From contig OZ020589.1 of the NCBI GenBank assembly GCA_963971535.1, forward strand, positions 82,794,860-82,858,859: a stretch of 64,000 nucleotides of DNA. The letters are read 5' to 3'. Numbering within the stretch: the stretch's first letter is position 1; each line of letters starts with the position of its first letter. This stretch comes from Notolepis coatsorum (lineage: Eukaryota > Chordata > Actinopteri > Aulopiformes > Paralepididae). The position numbers and the translations under genes are program-made. The notes beneath the pieces were generated by a model, which saw only the letters and a list, made by a program, of their open reading frames with translations, ran no database searches and was not told the DNA's origin. Positions 1 through 11,775 of the stretch are shown here, piece by piece.

Positions 1-177
1 TTAAGCAAGCCTAGTAATAGACACAATATTTCTGACACTGGGAATAATTCACTGAGGTCCATAGATGTCCCTAGATACAAAGAATATGGAAATGGACCCT
101 GTAGAAGTGGAGCAATATTCCATTTACTTCTAAAGGTGTGTATTTTAGGCAGACTTTCAGAAAATAGGGCTCCGGGC
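1..177 (+). repeat. Fragment of dispersed repeat family Q
   Basis: This stretch matches 49238-49316 and 27840-27930 almost base for base around the phrase TTTCTGACACTGGGAATA and the following TCCATAGATGTCCCTAGAT. The three copies share orientation. It carries no coding potential that I recognise. The left end is cut by the window edge and the right end stops at the TTAA of the next element. The class is unknown. Confidence 0.6.
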
Positions 178-1133
178 TTAACACATTCAGTGCTGTTCAC
201 TGATAAACACGTTTCTGACGCCCAACCGTTGAGTGCCAATCACTTATTAATTAACACGTTTCTGGATCGTTATTTCTTTTATTCGCTATTTCCATTCATA
301 ATCCACAGAAGGGAGCCTGATGTTATCATTGGGAATGGGTCTGAGATTGCAAATGTCCAATACCGCCACGGCCTAACGCCTTGCGGCCGGTATTGCAAAT
401 CCTTGGAAACCCTCTGGCTCAGCCTGTACGTCGATCTAAAAAGTCAGGTCCGGGTTTTCCTAGTGAGGCATGGCGAGCGGTTATAACACATGGATTGAGG
501 ACAATCAAGTACTCCGGATTCATGTTCTTTGGTGGATTATGTTGGCAACACGATCAACATCAATACTTGGAATGGCGATCAGATAATTGGAATATTCTTT
601 TTGCAGTACATCCTAGTCAAGGTAAGGGCTATATGGTATCAATCGTGCCTTGATCCGAGCATGCATTCATTGTGATCCGAAAGTGTTACTGTAACGTTAC
701 TCCACAACGTATGCCGTTGTTGACGATCAAAGCATAGAAACCCCCCCCACTCTTTCACACATTCATGATGAAACATAATACCGATAATCTAGACTTGATT
801 TGAGAACAGTAGCTAGTCCAGGGAAGAAACGAGAACGCTTTTAGTAGAATACACGCTAAAGGCTATTACGTAGCCTTTTGGGAATTACCCTAGACCACGC
901 TATAACTATACTTATATTCACCACGGTATAAAACGGGAACGTATGGATGAAACAATTATTTATTTTTTGCATCTTGACCGGAAGAAACTCTGTGTCAAAC
1001 GACCATATTACTGTATACATAGCTATAATATAAAATATAGTTATAGCTCTACAAACAAGGTGACGGACTAATGGGTTAATCCTTGGCACCGCATAGCCGT
1101 ATCCCGGAAGGGGCGTGGCACCCAATGTGTTAA
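178..1133 (+). mobile_element. P-family TTAA-flanked MITE, copy P1
   Basis: The element begins with TTAACACATTCAGTGC and ends with GGCACCCAATGTGTTAA, so it has imperfect inverted termini flanked by TTAA at 178-181 and 1130-1133. TTAA duplication is the hallmark of piggyBac-type transposons; no transposase is encoded, so this would be a non-autonomous derivative. The interior has the family's recurring landmarks: CGTTATTTCTTTTATT near 270, AATGGCGATCAGATAATTGG near 570, a TTGCAG...GGTAAG pair at 601-626, CACGGTATAAAACGG near 920 and CTCTACAAACAAGGTGA near 1050. Those landmarks recur in order in the other copies. Assignment to piggyBac is inferred from the ends only. Confidence 0.7.
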
Positions 1134-1555
1134 GAGGTTCAATCGTTTCTGGGTCGTTTTTCCTTTTCTTTGATTTTAATACCCTATTCAATGTCGGGGA
1201 GCTGTATGTTGCCTGTAAAAGGCATACTGGGACTCCGAAGGTGCACTACCGGCTGCATCCTACCATGTGGCGGTATCAAGCACCCTTTGAAACCTTGTGT
1301 CTTGGGCTGTGCATCGATTATATTAGTCCGGCTCAGCTCTTTTTATCCGGGCAAGACGAGCGGTTATAACGCTCGGATTGAGAAGAATCAAATACTCCCA
1401 ATCGGTGTTGTGGGATGGATTATGTTGGCGACACGATGGACATCAATACTTGGAATGGCGATCAGATAATTGGAATATACTTTTTGGGGTACATCTAGTC
1501 ACATATCAATCTTGCGTTGATCCAAGCATGCCTTCATTGCGATCCGAAAGTGTTA

Positions 1556-2035
1556 TGAATGAATGAATGAAAACTTTATTAACAGATTGCAGAATGGGTA
1601 CAGTGCAGTACAGCTCAATACATACAATTGTTAAGGGGATGCAGACCAGAGAAAGACTTTCGTCTTGTTTCCACCAGGGTCCCCCATTTCCAATTCATCG
1701 TAACATATATGACATACATGACATACAGATAGACAGTACTGCTACATCTATACATTTATGACATACCAGATTTGCAATTACAGTACTGTATTTGTGATAC
1801 AAAAAGAGTCCAGAAAGAAAAGAGTATATACATTAGGCGTAGAAACTGTACATTGGATTGGGTAGGTGGGGGTGGGACTGTACATTGGAGGTGGTTGGGG
1901 GGGGGGGGGGGGGTAGGAGTGGGGGGGGGGGGGGGTGTTGGGTAGGAGTGGGGGGGGGGGGTTGGGTAGGAGGGGTGGGTGGGGGACACTGTATAACTGT
2001 ACAAACAACACTGTACATTGGATTATGGGACTGGG
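1556..2035 (-). mobile_element. 5'-truncated 3' tail of LINE family D, copy D1
   Basis: A (GAAT)n run at 1556-1570 followed by AAAACTTTATTAACAGATTG is the reverse complement of the end of the LINE at 18009-19320, tail repeat included. The copy continues through the G-rich (C-rich in the LINE sense) 3' UTR. It interrupts P2 within the phrase GATCCGAAAGTGTTA, which is uninterrupted in P1 near 680. Confidence 0.75.
1893..1985. repeat. Guanine tracts (G17, G16 and G13 runs)
   Basis: Three very long G runs are separated by TAGGAGT- and TTGGGTAGGAG-like spacers. They lie in the 3' UTR of LINE tail D1 and are C-rich in the LINE sense strand. The composition is favourable to G-quadruplex formation on the plus strand and to assembly error in run length. 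Confidence 0.8.
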
Positions 2036-3119
2036 ATGATTAACGTTACTGTAACGTTACTCCACAACATATGCCGTTGGTGGCGATCAAAGCATAAAAA
2101 AACTATAAAACGGGAATGTATGGATGAAAAACGGAACGGAAGGTTCTTACTGTCAAATGACCATGGTATTGTATCCATAGCTATAATATAGAACAGGGGT
2201 AGGCAATTAAGTTTGGCCGAGGGCCACATTTTTTCCAAGCCATTGTATGGGGGGCCGGGAACAAAAACAATGGCTAATTTAATATATTGATAGTGAAAAC
2301 ATTTTAACTCTGTGACAGACCACCTTATAACTAAGACATACATTTGTGGCAGAGGCAGATAATGGACAAAATAAACGAGCTGCATAGGTGGCCTAATAAA
2401 CTGTAAACGACATACACATTTGCACTGAACATTATACCTTTGTCTGTTTGCCATTTTATTATAAAACCAGAGACAAGCGCCTCTCTATCGGCCTATCTTA
2501 CATTACGCGCAACCAATGTGTCTATCTGACGGCCCTTTCTGTGGAGCGCACTGGACTATTGAGAAACAATAGGAATTTTCCATTGGTTCTCCCAGTCCAT
2601 GTGACCATTTCTAGCATTTCCATTGGCTATAGTGATAGACATAGATATATGATAAATGGATAGATACAGCGGATTAGATGCAGTCCAGAGAAAACAACCA
2701 ATCTAGATATTTCAAGATTCTATGCCTTACATCCACGCATTCTCTGAGAGATGCACTAAATTTTGAGATGACAATCGATTCCGATACAATAAAGCAAGTC
2801 TTTATCACAAACAAATCCAAAGATATTTAATGTTTTACAAAACATCTGTCTACTGTTTTTTAGTTAATAAATGTCTTGTTGTAATTCCTTATATACCTAA
2901 TGTAGCGCATCTTCTTGAAGCAGATTCAGCTTTTTTTGCTCTGATTTGACTTCAGTTTAATTGCATTGTTACTGTTCACATGTGTGGTGCCGTCACAGTC
3001 ATATATAAGTAAAGATAAAGTTTGAATGACCTACTGAACTGATGTTTTTTTTTTTTTTTTTACTTTGTTTATTGACGTTTTTCGTTGCAATATGAGATGA
3101 GCACAAGGTCAAATTGTAC

Positions 3120-3370
3120 ACATATATGCCAGACGTATTGCACATATCTACATATAAGTAGTCAAAATATAGGTCTGTTGAATGTAGACAATATACATAT
3201 TGCACAAAGCTACATATAATTAGTCAAAATATAGGTCTGTTGGATAAACAATATACCTATTGCACAAAGCTATGTATAAATAGACAAAATATAGGTCTGT
3301 TGAATGTAAATAATATACATATTGCACAAAGCTACGTATAAATAGTCAAAGTATAGGTCTGTTGAATATA
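3120..3370 (-). repeat. About 60-bp tandem repeat in the L1-a 3' UTR
   Basis: The phrase AAAATATAGGTCTGTTG recurs four times with spacing near 60 bp, each followed by a stretch resembling ATATTGCACAAAGCTA. Units differ by small indels. The array lies between the end of the reading frame and the poly(A) tail of the L1. Confidence 0.8.
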
Positions 3371-3564
3371 TAGACTAAAGCGAGTACACCACAAAATAAA
3401 TATAGATATTGTTTCGGACAGTCAATTAAACATATGTACACTCAGGACAAGGACTGTACAGCAGAAATAGAGGAATGGAACACATTAAAAAATTTTAAGT
3501 GAGAAGGTAGACATCAGGTTACATTTGCACATGTAGATAGGTCAATCGACTGGACAGTTATAGG

Positions 3565-6500
3565 CTAGGAGTGAGCATTATTTATGGGGGGGTCGATTGA
3601 ACCTTGTTCCCCAACATAAGTAAAGAAACGACCCCATGTTTTATAAAATCTAGCTGTAGAACCCCTTATGACACACCTTATTTTCTCCATCTTAAGGAAG
3701 TGCAAAATATCCCTGAGCCACATAGAGTGAGATGGAGGAGTGGGTGACTTCCAATGCAGTAAAATGAGACGTCTAGCCAGGAGAGTAACAAATGCCACCA
3801 GGTCAGCTTTATATCGTGGCAGAGACAGGGTAGTAGGGGAGATAGAGACACCAAAGCAAGCAGTTATGGCAGTCGGGCTGATTGGGATCTCAATACTATT
3901 TGAGATGGTTTCAAAGTTATGTAGGGAAGGGCAGGACCAAAACATGTGACTATGTGTAGCAGGGGCACGGTGGCATCTGTCACAGGTGGGATCAATGTTG
4001 CCATCAGTCCGTGCCTGGCACAAATTGAAGAGGAGTGGACCCGGTGTAGAATATCCTCCCACAGGTCTTCTGTGATGTCCTCACCCAGGTCCTCCTCCCA
4101 TCTCCTCCTGATCTGTTCTAATGAGGTAGGACGCAGTGAGGAAATCAAGCCATACAGGACAGATATAATACCCTTTGTGACCAGTGTAGGCTTTAGTAAA
4201 GTGTCAATAGGAGTGGCTTCTGGGAGTTTGGGGAACTGTGGGTTGATATTACGTACAAAACTGCGGACTTGCAAGTATCTGAAGAAATGTGACCTCGAAA
4301 GAGAAAACTTGTCACAGTTGTTCAAATGATGCAAAAATATTTTCTATATATAAATCACTGAACGTTAGCTGTAATTGGAGCTAGTAAAGAAAAAGATTGT
4401 AAACCAAAATGTCGTCTGAACTGATTCCATATCCTGAGTGTTGATTTGACAATAATATTTTTAGAGTAAGGAGAGGTGGGAAAAAGTAAAGGTGCGTGAG
4501 CAAGAGCAGCCAGTGAGGCAGGGCTGGAAGAAGAGGATTCCAAAAGCAACCATACAGGGGATGAAGGTGTGTCTTCAAACCTTGCCCAATGTTGTAGTGC
4601 TCTAAAGTTGGCGGCCCAATAATCGAATTTAAAATTGGGCAGAGCCATCCCTCCCAGAGGTTTTGGTCTTTGTAGGAGGGCTTTACCGAGCCTAGGGACT
4701 CTCCCATTCCAGATGAACTGCGACACCAAACTGTACATGTTCTGGAAAAATGCTTGTGTGAGAAAGATGGGTAAGCATTGAAAAAGGTATGAGAATTTTG
4801 GCAGGGAGTTCATTTTAACTGAGTTGACTCGTGCCGTTAAGGACAGGGGTAATAGCGACCATCGTTCAAAGTCTTTATGCAGTTTGCTTAACAAAGGGGA
4901 GAAGTTCAATTTAAATAAATCCTTAAATTTGTCTGTGAAACGAATGCCAAGATATGTGAAGCCAAGTGGGGACATTTTAAAGGGCAAAGTATGTAAGGGG
5001 TAATTTCGACCTTCAGCATTCAGAGGGAATAGCTCACTTTTATCTAAGTTTAGTTTATATCCTGATATTTCACCGAATGAACTGAAAACGTCAAGGGCAG
5101 CTGGAATAGAGACAGAGAGATTCGATACATATAAAAGCAAGTCATCCGCGTAAAGTGAAGTCTTCTGTTCGATGCCAAACCTATGAATACCAGTTATGTT
5201 AGGATTTGATCTGAGAGCAATGGCCAATGGTTCTATTGCGATATTAAATAATAAGGGACTCAAATTGCAGCCTTGCCGAGTAGAGCGAAAGAGAGGGAAA
5301 TATTCAGAATGTGTGTTGTTGGTTCTGACTGAGGCTATAGGGGAGGTATAAAGCAGTTTCACCCAGGTGATAAATGTTTTACCCAAGCCAAATCTCTCCA
5401 TGGTGTAGAATAGATAGCTCCACTCCACCCGGTCAAAAGCCTTCTCGGCATCTAGTGAGATCACAGCTTCTGATATTGAGGAAGAAGAGGGATTATACAT
5501 GACATTAAGAAGCCGTCTAGTGTTAAAAGAAGAGTACCGTTTTTTTTATGAATCCAGTCTGATCTGGGGAAATAATAGAGGGTAGTACCGATTCTAAACG
5601 CATAGATAGTAGTTTGGAAAGAAGCTTTAAATCCACGGATAGCAAACTTATAGGACGGTAGCTCCCACATAGGAGAGGGTCTCTGTTCTTCTTCAAGATT
5701 AAGGAAATTGTGGCCTGAGTAAGTGTATGGGGCAATTTAAAAGAGCAGAAGGATTCATTGTACATATCAATAAGAAGTGGCACCAATTTGCCAAAAAACT
5801 TCCTATAGAATTCGATTGGGTAACCATCGGGGCTTGGGCATTTACCTGCCTGCATGTTGTGAGCCGCCTCTTCAATCTCCCCTATTGTGACAGGCTCCTC
5901 CAGTTTCACCGCTGAGTCAGAGTCAACTTTAGGAATATCAAGAGAGTCAAAAAAGTTGCTAAAGGCAGACGGGTCAGTGGGTTGTTCTGCAGCATAGAGA
6001 GATGAGTAGAAGTTTTTAAATTGTTCATTCATTTCTTTGGGATCTGTAGTTCTACCTGTTGGAGTTTGGATTTGTGGTATTTGATGCGAAGCTGATGCCT
6101 GTCTTAATTGATGAGCTAATAGTTTATTCGCCTTATCTCCGTGTTCATAGTAATTGTATCTGGATTTGAATAGTAATTTTTTGGTATGGGTGGTAGTCAG
6201 AGTATCGAATTCTGCTTGTAACAATAGGCGTTCCTTATATAAATCAGGTGATAGAGTAAACGTTGTCAATCTGAGTGATCTGTTTGGTTAAATTATCTAA
6301 TTTCTTCCTTCTGGCTCTAGTCTCATAAGTGCAGTAAGAAATAATTTCCCCCTTTAAGTATGCCTTCAGTGTCTCCCATAGTAAGGAAGCTGAGATCCCA
6401 GGCGTCTTATTGATATCAAAAAAAAATCTCTATCTGCTTGGAAATAAAAGTAACAATCTTCGTTCGATAACAAACTAGTATTCAGTCGCCAGGGTGGTCG

Positions 6501-6785
6501 GGTGTTATCACATCCCCTAATTTGCAGTTCCATTAGAACTGGAGAGTGGTCCGATATGACAATAGTATCATATGAGCAAGATAGTACTGATGAGATGAGC
6601 CGATTGTCGATCAAGAAATAATCAATACGAGTGAAGGTGTGATGAACATGAGAGAAGAATGAGTATGCTCTGCTAGATGGGTTGTGAAAACGCCAAGGAT
6701 CTGAAAGTGAAAACTCTTCCATAAAAGATTGAATGGTTTTAGCAGAGCTTGAAAGTACTGCATTTCTGGTAGATGAGCGATCCAA
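3565..6785 (-). pseudogene. Decayed L1 ORF2 (endonuclease-RT)
   Basis: Four broken frames line up. 6785-6366 holds the C-terminal part of an apurinic-like endonuclease, with the SDHSPVL segment. 6269-5523 carries the N-terminal RT part, including SYRPISLL. 5500-4355 has the RT palm with LYADDLLLY and the preceding LSPLLFNIAIEP. 4334-3565 ends in a CDRCH...THSHMFWSC cysteine-histidine motif typical of L1 C-termini. Frameshifts and stops separate the parts, so no active enzyme is expected. The clade call (L1 superfamily, fish type) rests on the RT motifs and the C-terminal knuckle. Loss of the endonuclease start matches the 5' truncation seen from the target duplication. Confidence 0.85.
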
Positions 6786-7248
6786 TGATGGATTAAGCCA
6801 ACAAACTGATGTTTTAATTTCACATACATATGTGGTGTGGCTTGTTTGTTATTTCAGCACCAGGCGCTGTCCACCGACTTTTTTCATGTTGAGCAAGCAC
6901 TACTACATTGCACCTGGCTATACCCGTTATTCACTCTCAACATGGATAAAACAACATATAATAAGCATTCTTTAGGTGGTGGTAGTTTCTCTATTTGGAC
7001 ATTATAGCTAACATATAGCCTAGCCTAGTTGGTCTGATATATAAAATAAAAATACGTTTTTTTTTTAATTATTCTGAAGGGCCAGATATTATTGCTGGCG
7101 GGCCAATTTCGGCCCGCGGGCCGCCTATTGCCGACCCCTGATATAGAATATAGTTATAGCTCTACAAACAAGGTGACCGTTCCCTATCTAACTAGTGGTG
7201 GCCTCGCTACAGACGGTTGCGGATAATAGCTGGCACCCAAAGTGTTAA

Positions 7249-8461
7249 GCAGTAGCATAGTAAAATGAACAATGGAATGTGTTTATTGAGCTGTACATCC
7301 AAATTTTTCTGCCGATTGTATTAGAAGCTTTGAGCCCTTGACACACAGTTGGACACAAACCGCCATTACATAACAACAAATCACTGTGCCCAGTACTAAC
7401 TGTGGACACATTGCCAATTGGATTAGGGGTGTGTGTGGGTTGATGAGGCAGGGCGTTTTGGGGCAGGGTGTTGATTTTTGGAGAGGATGGCATGTGTACA
7501 ATGCAAACTATTGTCCACTATTAGCCCTAAATGTTACCACACTCTATTGTGTAGTGTGTGCAGAGACTTAATTCACTTATTGCATTAGAATGTTGTTTTT
7601 CCCCCAAATAAGATTTGCTTTAATTTTGTGTTAGTTTGCTAAACAGTGTTGCCTCTCAGACAATCCAACAAAAGCCACCATTGCACATGTTTTTAGCCTA
7701 CCTATAGAAGAATAAAAAAGATTAAATAAAACATACATTTCCATTGAACCAACATGCATGGATTAGGTTTATGGTAGACCATCTACCATTGTCATGAAAA
7801 ATATTAACCCTTTATGCTACTGTGACAACAGACCTCTTACATAAAAAGATTTATCAGAGTATCATAACGGTAACATGGTGCCTGTTGTACGAAAGTCTGG
7901 AAGTCTAGAAGTATCAGGCCCTATCTTACTCACAAACACACATACACATGTATACAGCACATCACACACACACACAGATGGTTTACAGTAGCTTCCAGGG
8001 CAGCAGTAGACAGCCATCTGATTCTGTGGCTTTGCCTACAAGAAACAGGTTCCACACTACAGTGACAGTGTAGACAGAGAGGAGGTTTAGAGCATTCTTT
8101 TTTTCCCTCTCCCTCCCTTGACTCTTGTCTCCTGCCTCTCTCTATTTTTGTCTCCTCTTGGCCAGACCCCTCAGATCGGAGTCATTCAGCTGAGCTTGGC
8201 AAAGAAAAATGTGCATAGCAACCACATCATCAATGAGCAACAGTGTAGGGTATGATTAGGTTTTATGGTTCTTTGTGGCAGTGGCACAGAGGGGATGCTA
8301 AAAACATTTAGTCAGCAGTGGATGCATGCAACTCATTTGAAGTTTTCTTAAGATGTTATTGTGTCCACATGGGAAATCTGTGGCAGACCTGTCTGATGGT
8401 GCCTTAAGCCACTACATAAATCTATGGAAAACACATCATTCCATGATGTTTGCATTTAAAT
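7249..8461. other. Intronic sequence, no recognised element
   Basis: About 1.2 kb right of P2 with low-complexity CA and T runs but no reading frame, inverted termini or repeat partner that I can recognise within the window. It is probably older intron sequence of rnf150. Confidence 0.5.
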
Positions 8462-9088
8462 TAGTGGTGGGACTCGATTGAACATTTTAATCGAATTAAT
8501 AATAGACTTTATAGTTAATTAATTGAAATTAATCACATTTTAATCGCATATCAATATTTGATGCGAAAAGCAAAACTTTTTAATTCAAATACATTTTGGT
8601 ATATAGTGAATCAATGAATATACATTATACATACGTTTAAGCAGCAAAATCCCGTATTAGCTACTACACAGACCAACAGATCAATGCAATTTTTAACAAA
8701 GTGCAGCAATTTTAGGAATAATATATATAGCGCAAAGGACCTTTTGTAAACTCAAGCACTTTCGAGGTAAAAGTAAAACGCAGTACTTTCAAGTACATTC
8801 CAGAACAGTTGACCATTGAAAAAAAAATGTTTTGATTGATCTCAATTTCTCTTTCTCTTTTTTTTTTTTTTTTTTTTTTTATGAACAAACCAAACTAAGA
8901 AAAAAGTTATTTGCGATTTATTATACTTTATACTTATAGCACATGCATGAGTCTGGTCTCCTTTGAAAGGTAACATTCTTACACAATAAAGAAAAATCGT
9001 CATGCGATTAAATTCATACATTTTTTTTTACTTTTAATTCTTTCTGTAGTTAATTAATCGAAATTAATGCAATAAAGTCCCAGCCCTA
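8462..9088. mobile_element. hAT-type MITE
   Basis: Ends TAGTGGTGGGAC and GTCCCAGCCCTA are inverted with few mismatches, and the target duplication ATTTAAAT is perfect (8454-8461 and 9089-9096). Subterminal stretches are rich in TTAATCG-like words on both sides. No coding sequence; a T-run lies near 8860. Confidence 0.85.
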
Positions 9089-9096
9089 ATTTAAAT

Positions 9097-10133
9097 ATAA
9101 TGTACTGTAGCTCAATCTTTTGGTGGGTGGACCGAGTCAAACAAACAGTTCCAGTGTTTTATTTATAGCTTCCAACTCCCTCTTTTCACATTCCCAATCA
9201 TTGTATCTCTCTGGCAGGCTCATCCCAGGATAAGGTGTAATGACCTGTGTTTCCCCATACACAATTCTAGTTAAATTCTAGGTCCTGTCCTCTTCACTAT
9301 TTATACGATATTGAGCCAGAAACATTGAATGATGGTTTACTCAAGTTTGGGTCCCTCGAGTTTTCTCAGAACAGGGTAAATCTGCATTTTGTTATGATGC
9401 CTTAAAGCCTCTGTTGCAGATTTTAAAACCTTGATCTCCAACCTTTGTCAATCAAGTTGTACATATTTTAATTGATTGTTATTGATTCTTACTTTTTCTT
9501 ACTATTGTTATGATTTTCTATACCTTATTTTTGCCCAGAAGCACCAGAGGTGGCATCAGGTTGAATGAAGCAAGCATTTTAGACAGTTTAGATGGATTGA
9601 GGCACCACAGGCATCCTCTCTAGCCCCTTTCACAATCTCAGAAGGGTCTGTCTCTCAGAGGAAGATCAAATTAATGAAAGTTCACGGTATATAGAATGGA
9701 CATTTATACACAGCAGCGCATCTCCGAAAAAGGTGTGATAAACAAACAATATATTTTTTGAAACGTGAAATAGTAATCAAAACATTGGGGATCCGTATGA
9801 TGCTTCTGTCAATTAATTATTCAATATCTGTTCAGTAAGCCTACAGTAGCCTATACTTGTTTCATGTTTTGTTTAAATAAAAATAATTAACTTTTAAGAA
9901 AAACAAAGGATGCTGTTATGAAGGGTGAAATACAGTTGAGTTTACTGATTTATGTAGGTAGTATTGTTAGTTTAGTTAGTTAGTATTGTATGTGTGGTTG
10001 GAGCCTTTGTATGCTTTTTTTTGTGAGATTTTCAAGATGTTGAGAATGTGCTTAGGCTAAGGTGTTTCTTATGTTTTGTTACTGTAATGTTGTAGGTTGT
10101 GTGTTAGGACCCCAGGAAGAATGGTCTTTCACC
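9097..10133. other. Intronic sequence, no recognised element
   Basis: About 1 kb of AT-rich sequence without recognisable coding, terminal repeats or internal tandem structure. Confidence 0.45.
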
Positions 10134-10579
10134 CAGGGAACAAAATAAGTACCCGCCAAGCGCCAATGGCGGGCAGATTTAAGGTTTGGCGAGTAACAAT
10201 GAGAGGTCTGCCCGCCACCTGGCGTGTAACAAAATAGTTCATATCGATACTCTTATTTTGAACATCCTGTGGCGGGTCTCATTTCCGCCCCAAGCGCAGC
10301 TCCAGCTATAATATCTATGGCTCCGGCAGCTAGCAACGTTCGGTTCATATCGATACTCTTATTTTGAAAATCTCGTGGCAACTCGGCGAGTCATATCCGC
10401 CCAGTCCGTGCTGTCTGCTGGCATTAAGCAGAGCAGGGCTACACAGCAGTGTGCCTATTTTGCGACCCGAAATAAGTCTGTGGTGTTTTTTTTTCTCACG
10501 GGTCAAATGCATCTAACATGCTTTGCATCGTCGCCATTCCTTTATGCCCACATCGCCCGAAATTAATGTTACGTTAGCG

Positions 10580-11775
10580 CAGGGGTCGGCAACCTGCGGC
10601 TCTGGAGCCGCATGCGGCTCTTTAGCCAATCAGCTGTGGCAAAAAAAAATAAAAATTTGTTTTACTTTTTCTTTACTTTTTTTTCTCTTATTTTGGAGAT
10701 CGATGTCATACGGTGACACTGAAATGAAAAAATATTTCATCAACTAAAATATTTAGTCATAAAAATATTTCATCAACTAAAATATACAATACGCCACACC
10801 CCGCGCCTCTCCCTGCCGTCTGCAAGTGGCTAATATTGAGTTTCCGAACCCCCAGTAAGCTAACCATGGATAAATCCAAAAAAAGGAAAGTCTGAGGAAA
10901 ATAGAGGGTTTAATTCAGCGTGGACAGATTAATTTGCTTTCACAACTAACAATGCTTACCTGTATGCCTGATATGTGGTACGAAATTTGCGAACAACGAA
11001 AAATGTACTTTTTATTTTATAGATTTTCCACAAATAAGGGAAGTACTCAAATAGAGCTGCATAGTTCAGGGTTTTATTTCAAAGTAGGTCTACACATGGT
11101 AGTCTTTTTTCAAAGTGGACTACTTTTTATTTTATAAATGTTCCACAAATAAGGGAAGGACTCAAATATACCTGAATAGTTCAGGGTTTTATTTCAAAGT
11201 AGGTCTACAGATGGCAGTGTTTTTTCTCCTTTTCTGTGTTTTATTTCAAAGTAGGTCTACACATGGTGGTCTTTTTTCAAAGTGGACTACTTTTTATTTT
11301 ATAAATGTTCCACAAATAAGGGAAGGACTCAAATATACCTGAATAGTTCAGGGTTTTATTTCAAAGTCGGTCTACAGACACCAGTGTTTTATCTCCTCTT
11401 CTGTGTTTTATTTAAAAATAGGTCTACACAGCCAGTATTTTTTCTCCTCTTCATAAGAGTTTGAGGTTTTCCTTTGTTATAACAGGTAAAAACAGCAATA
11501 AAAAGTTAATTTTTTTCTTTTTGTTGCTTTATAATTCCATTAATGCAACAAACTGTGTGCTATAAGTATAAAGTATAATAAATCGCAAATTACTTTGGGT
11601 ATGCAATTGTCAGGCGTTTTATGCTAAATGTGGGGTATGCTTGGGGATATATAAAACATTATACACTGTGTTATCTTCATTTTAAGGGTAAATAGGTTGT
11701 GCGGCTCCCTGAGCATTTTATTTTGTGGGAGGGGGGAAAAGTGGCTCTTTTGATAGTAAAGGTTGCTGACCCCTG
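10580..11775. mobile_element. hAT-type non-autonomous element
   Basis: Starts CAGGGGTCGGCAAC and ends GTTGCTGACCCCTG, with perfect 8-bp target duplication CGTTAGCG (10572-10579 and 11776-11783). Subterminal GCGGCTC repeats are present at both ends, as in many vertebrate hAT-Charlie MITEs. The interior is a degenerate tandem array and no transposase was recognised. Confidence 0.9.
11000..11450. repeat. Tandem repeat inside the hAT element
   Basis: The block ACTTTTTATTTTATA...CCACAAATAAGGGAAG...GTTCAGGGTTTTATTTCAAAG occurs three times, at about 11003, 11117 and 11285, with spacings near 113 and 168 bp. The longer spacing contains an extra partial unit ending in AGGTCTACACATGG. Confidence 0.8.

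Larger units (their letters stand above)
3046..6803 (-). mobile_element. 5'-truncated L1-type LINE (L1-a)
   Basis: The minus strand reads partial endonuclease, reverse transcriptase, C-terminal cysteine motif, 3' UTR and poly(A), seen as poly(T) at 3045-3061. A 12-bp target duplication AACTGATGTTTT is perfect at 3037-3048 and 6804-6815. The duplication and A-tail identify target-primed reverse transcription. The 5' end, including the first part of the endonuclease, is missing. Confidence 0.9.
2194..7140. mobile_element. hAT-type non-autonomous element with nested L1
   Basis: Termini CAGGGGTAGGCAA and TTGCCGACCCCTG are inverted, and the 8-bp target duplication ATATAGAA is perfect (2186-2193 and 7141-7148). 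An 8-bp duplication and CAGGGGT ends are standard for hAT transposons. Without the L1 it is about 1.2 kb. I see no transposase motif in what remains. It landed inside P2. Confidence 0.9.
1130..7248 (+). mobile_element. P-family TTAA MITE, copy P2, split by two later insertions
   Basis: P-family sequence runs 1134-1555, resumes at about 2036-2193 and again at 7141-7248, ending GGCACCCAAAGTGTTAA. The first gap is a LINE tail, the second a hAT element containing an L1. Removing them restores the landmark order of P1. The left terminus is decayed and shares the single TTAA at 1130-1133 with the right end of P1, so the two copies sit back to back. Confidence 0.65.

Noticed and set aside
1756-2018. 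Proline-rich open frames on the minus strand
   Set aside because: They come from G tracts in a LINE 3' UTR, appear in three frames at once and have no start context.
11115-11464. Repetitive phenylalanine-rich frames
   Set aside because: They are translations of the tandem repeat inside the hAT at 10580-11775; no transposase motif is present.
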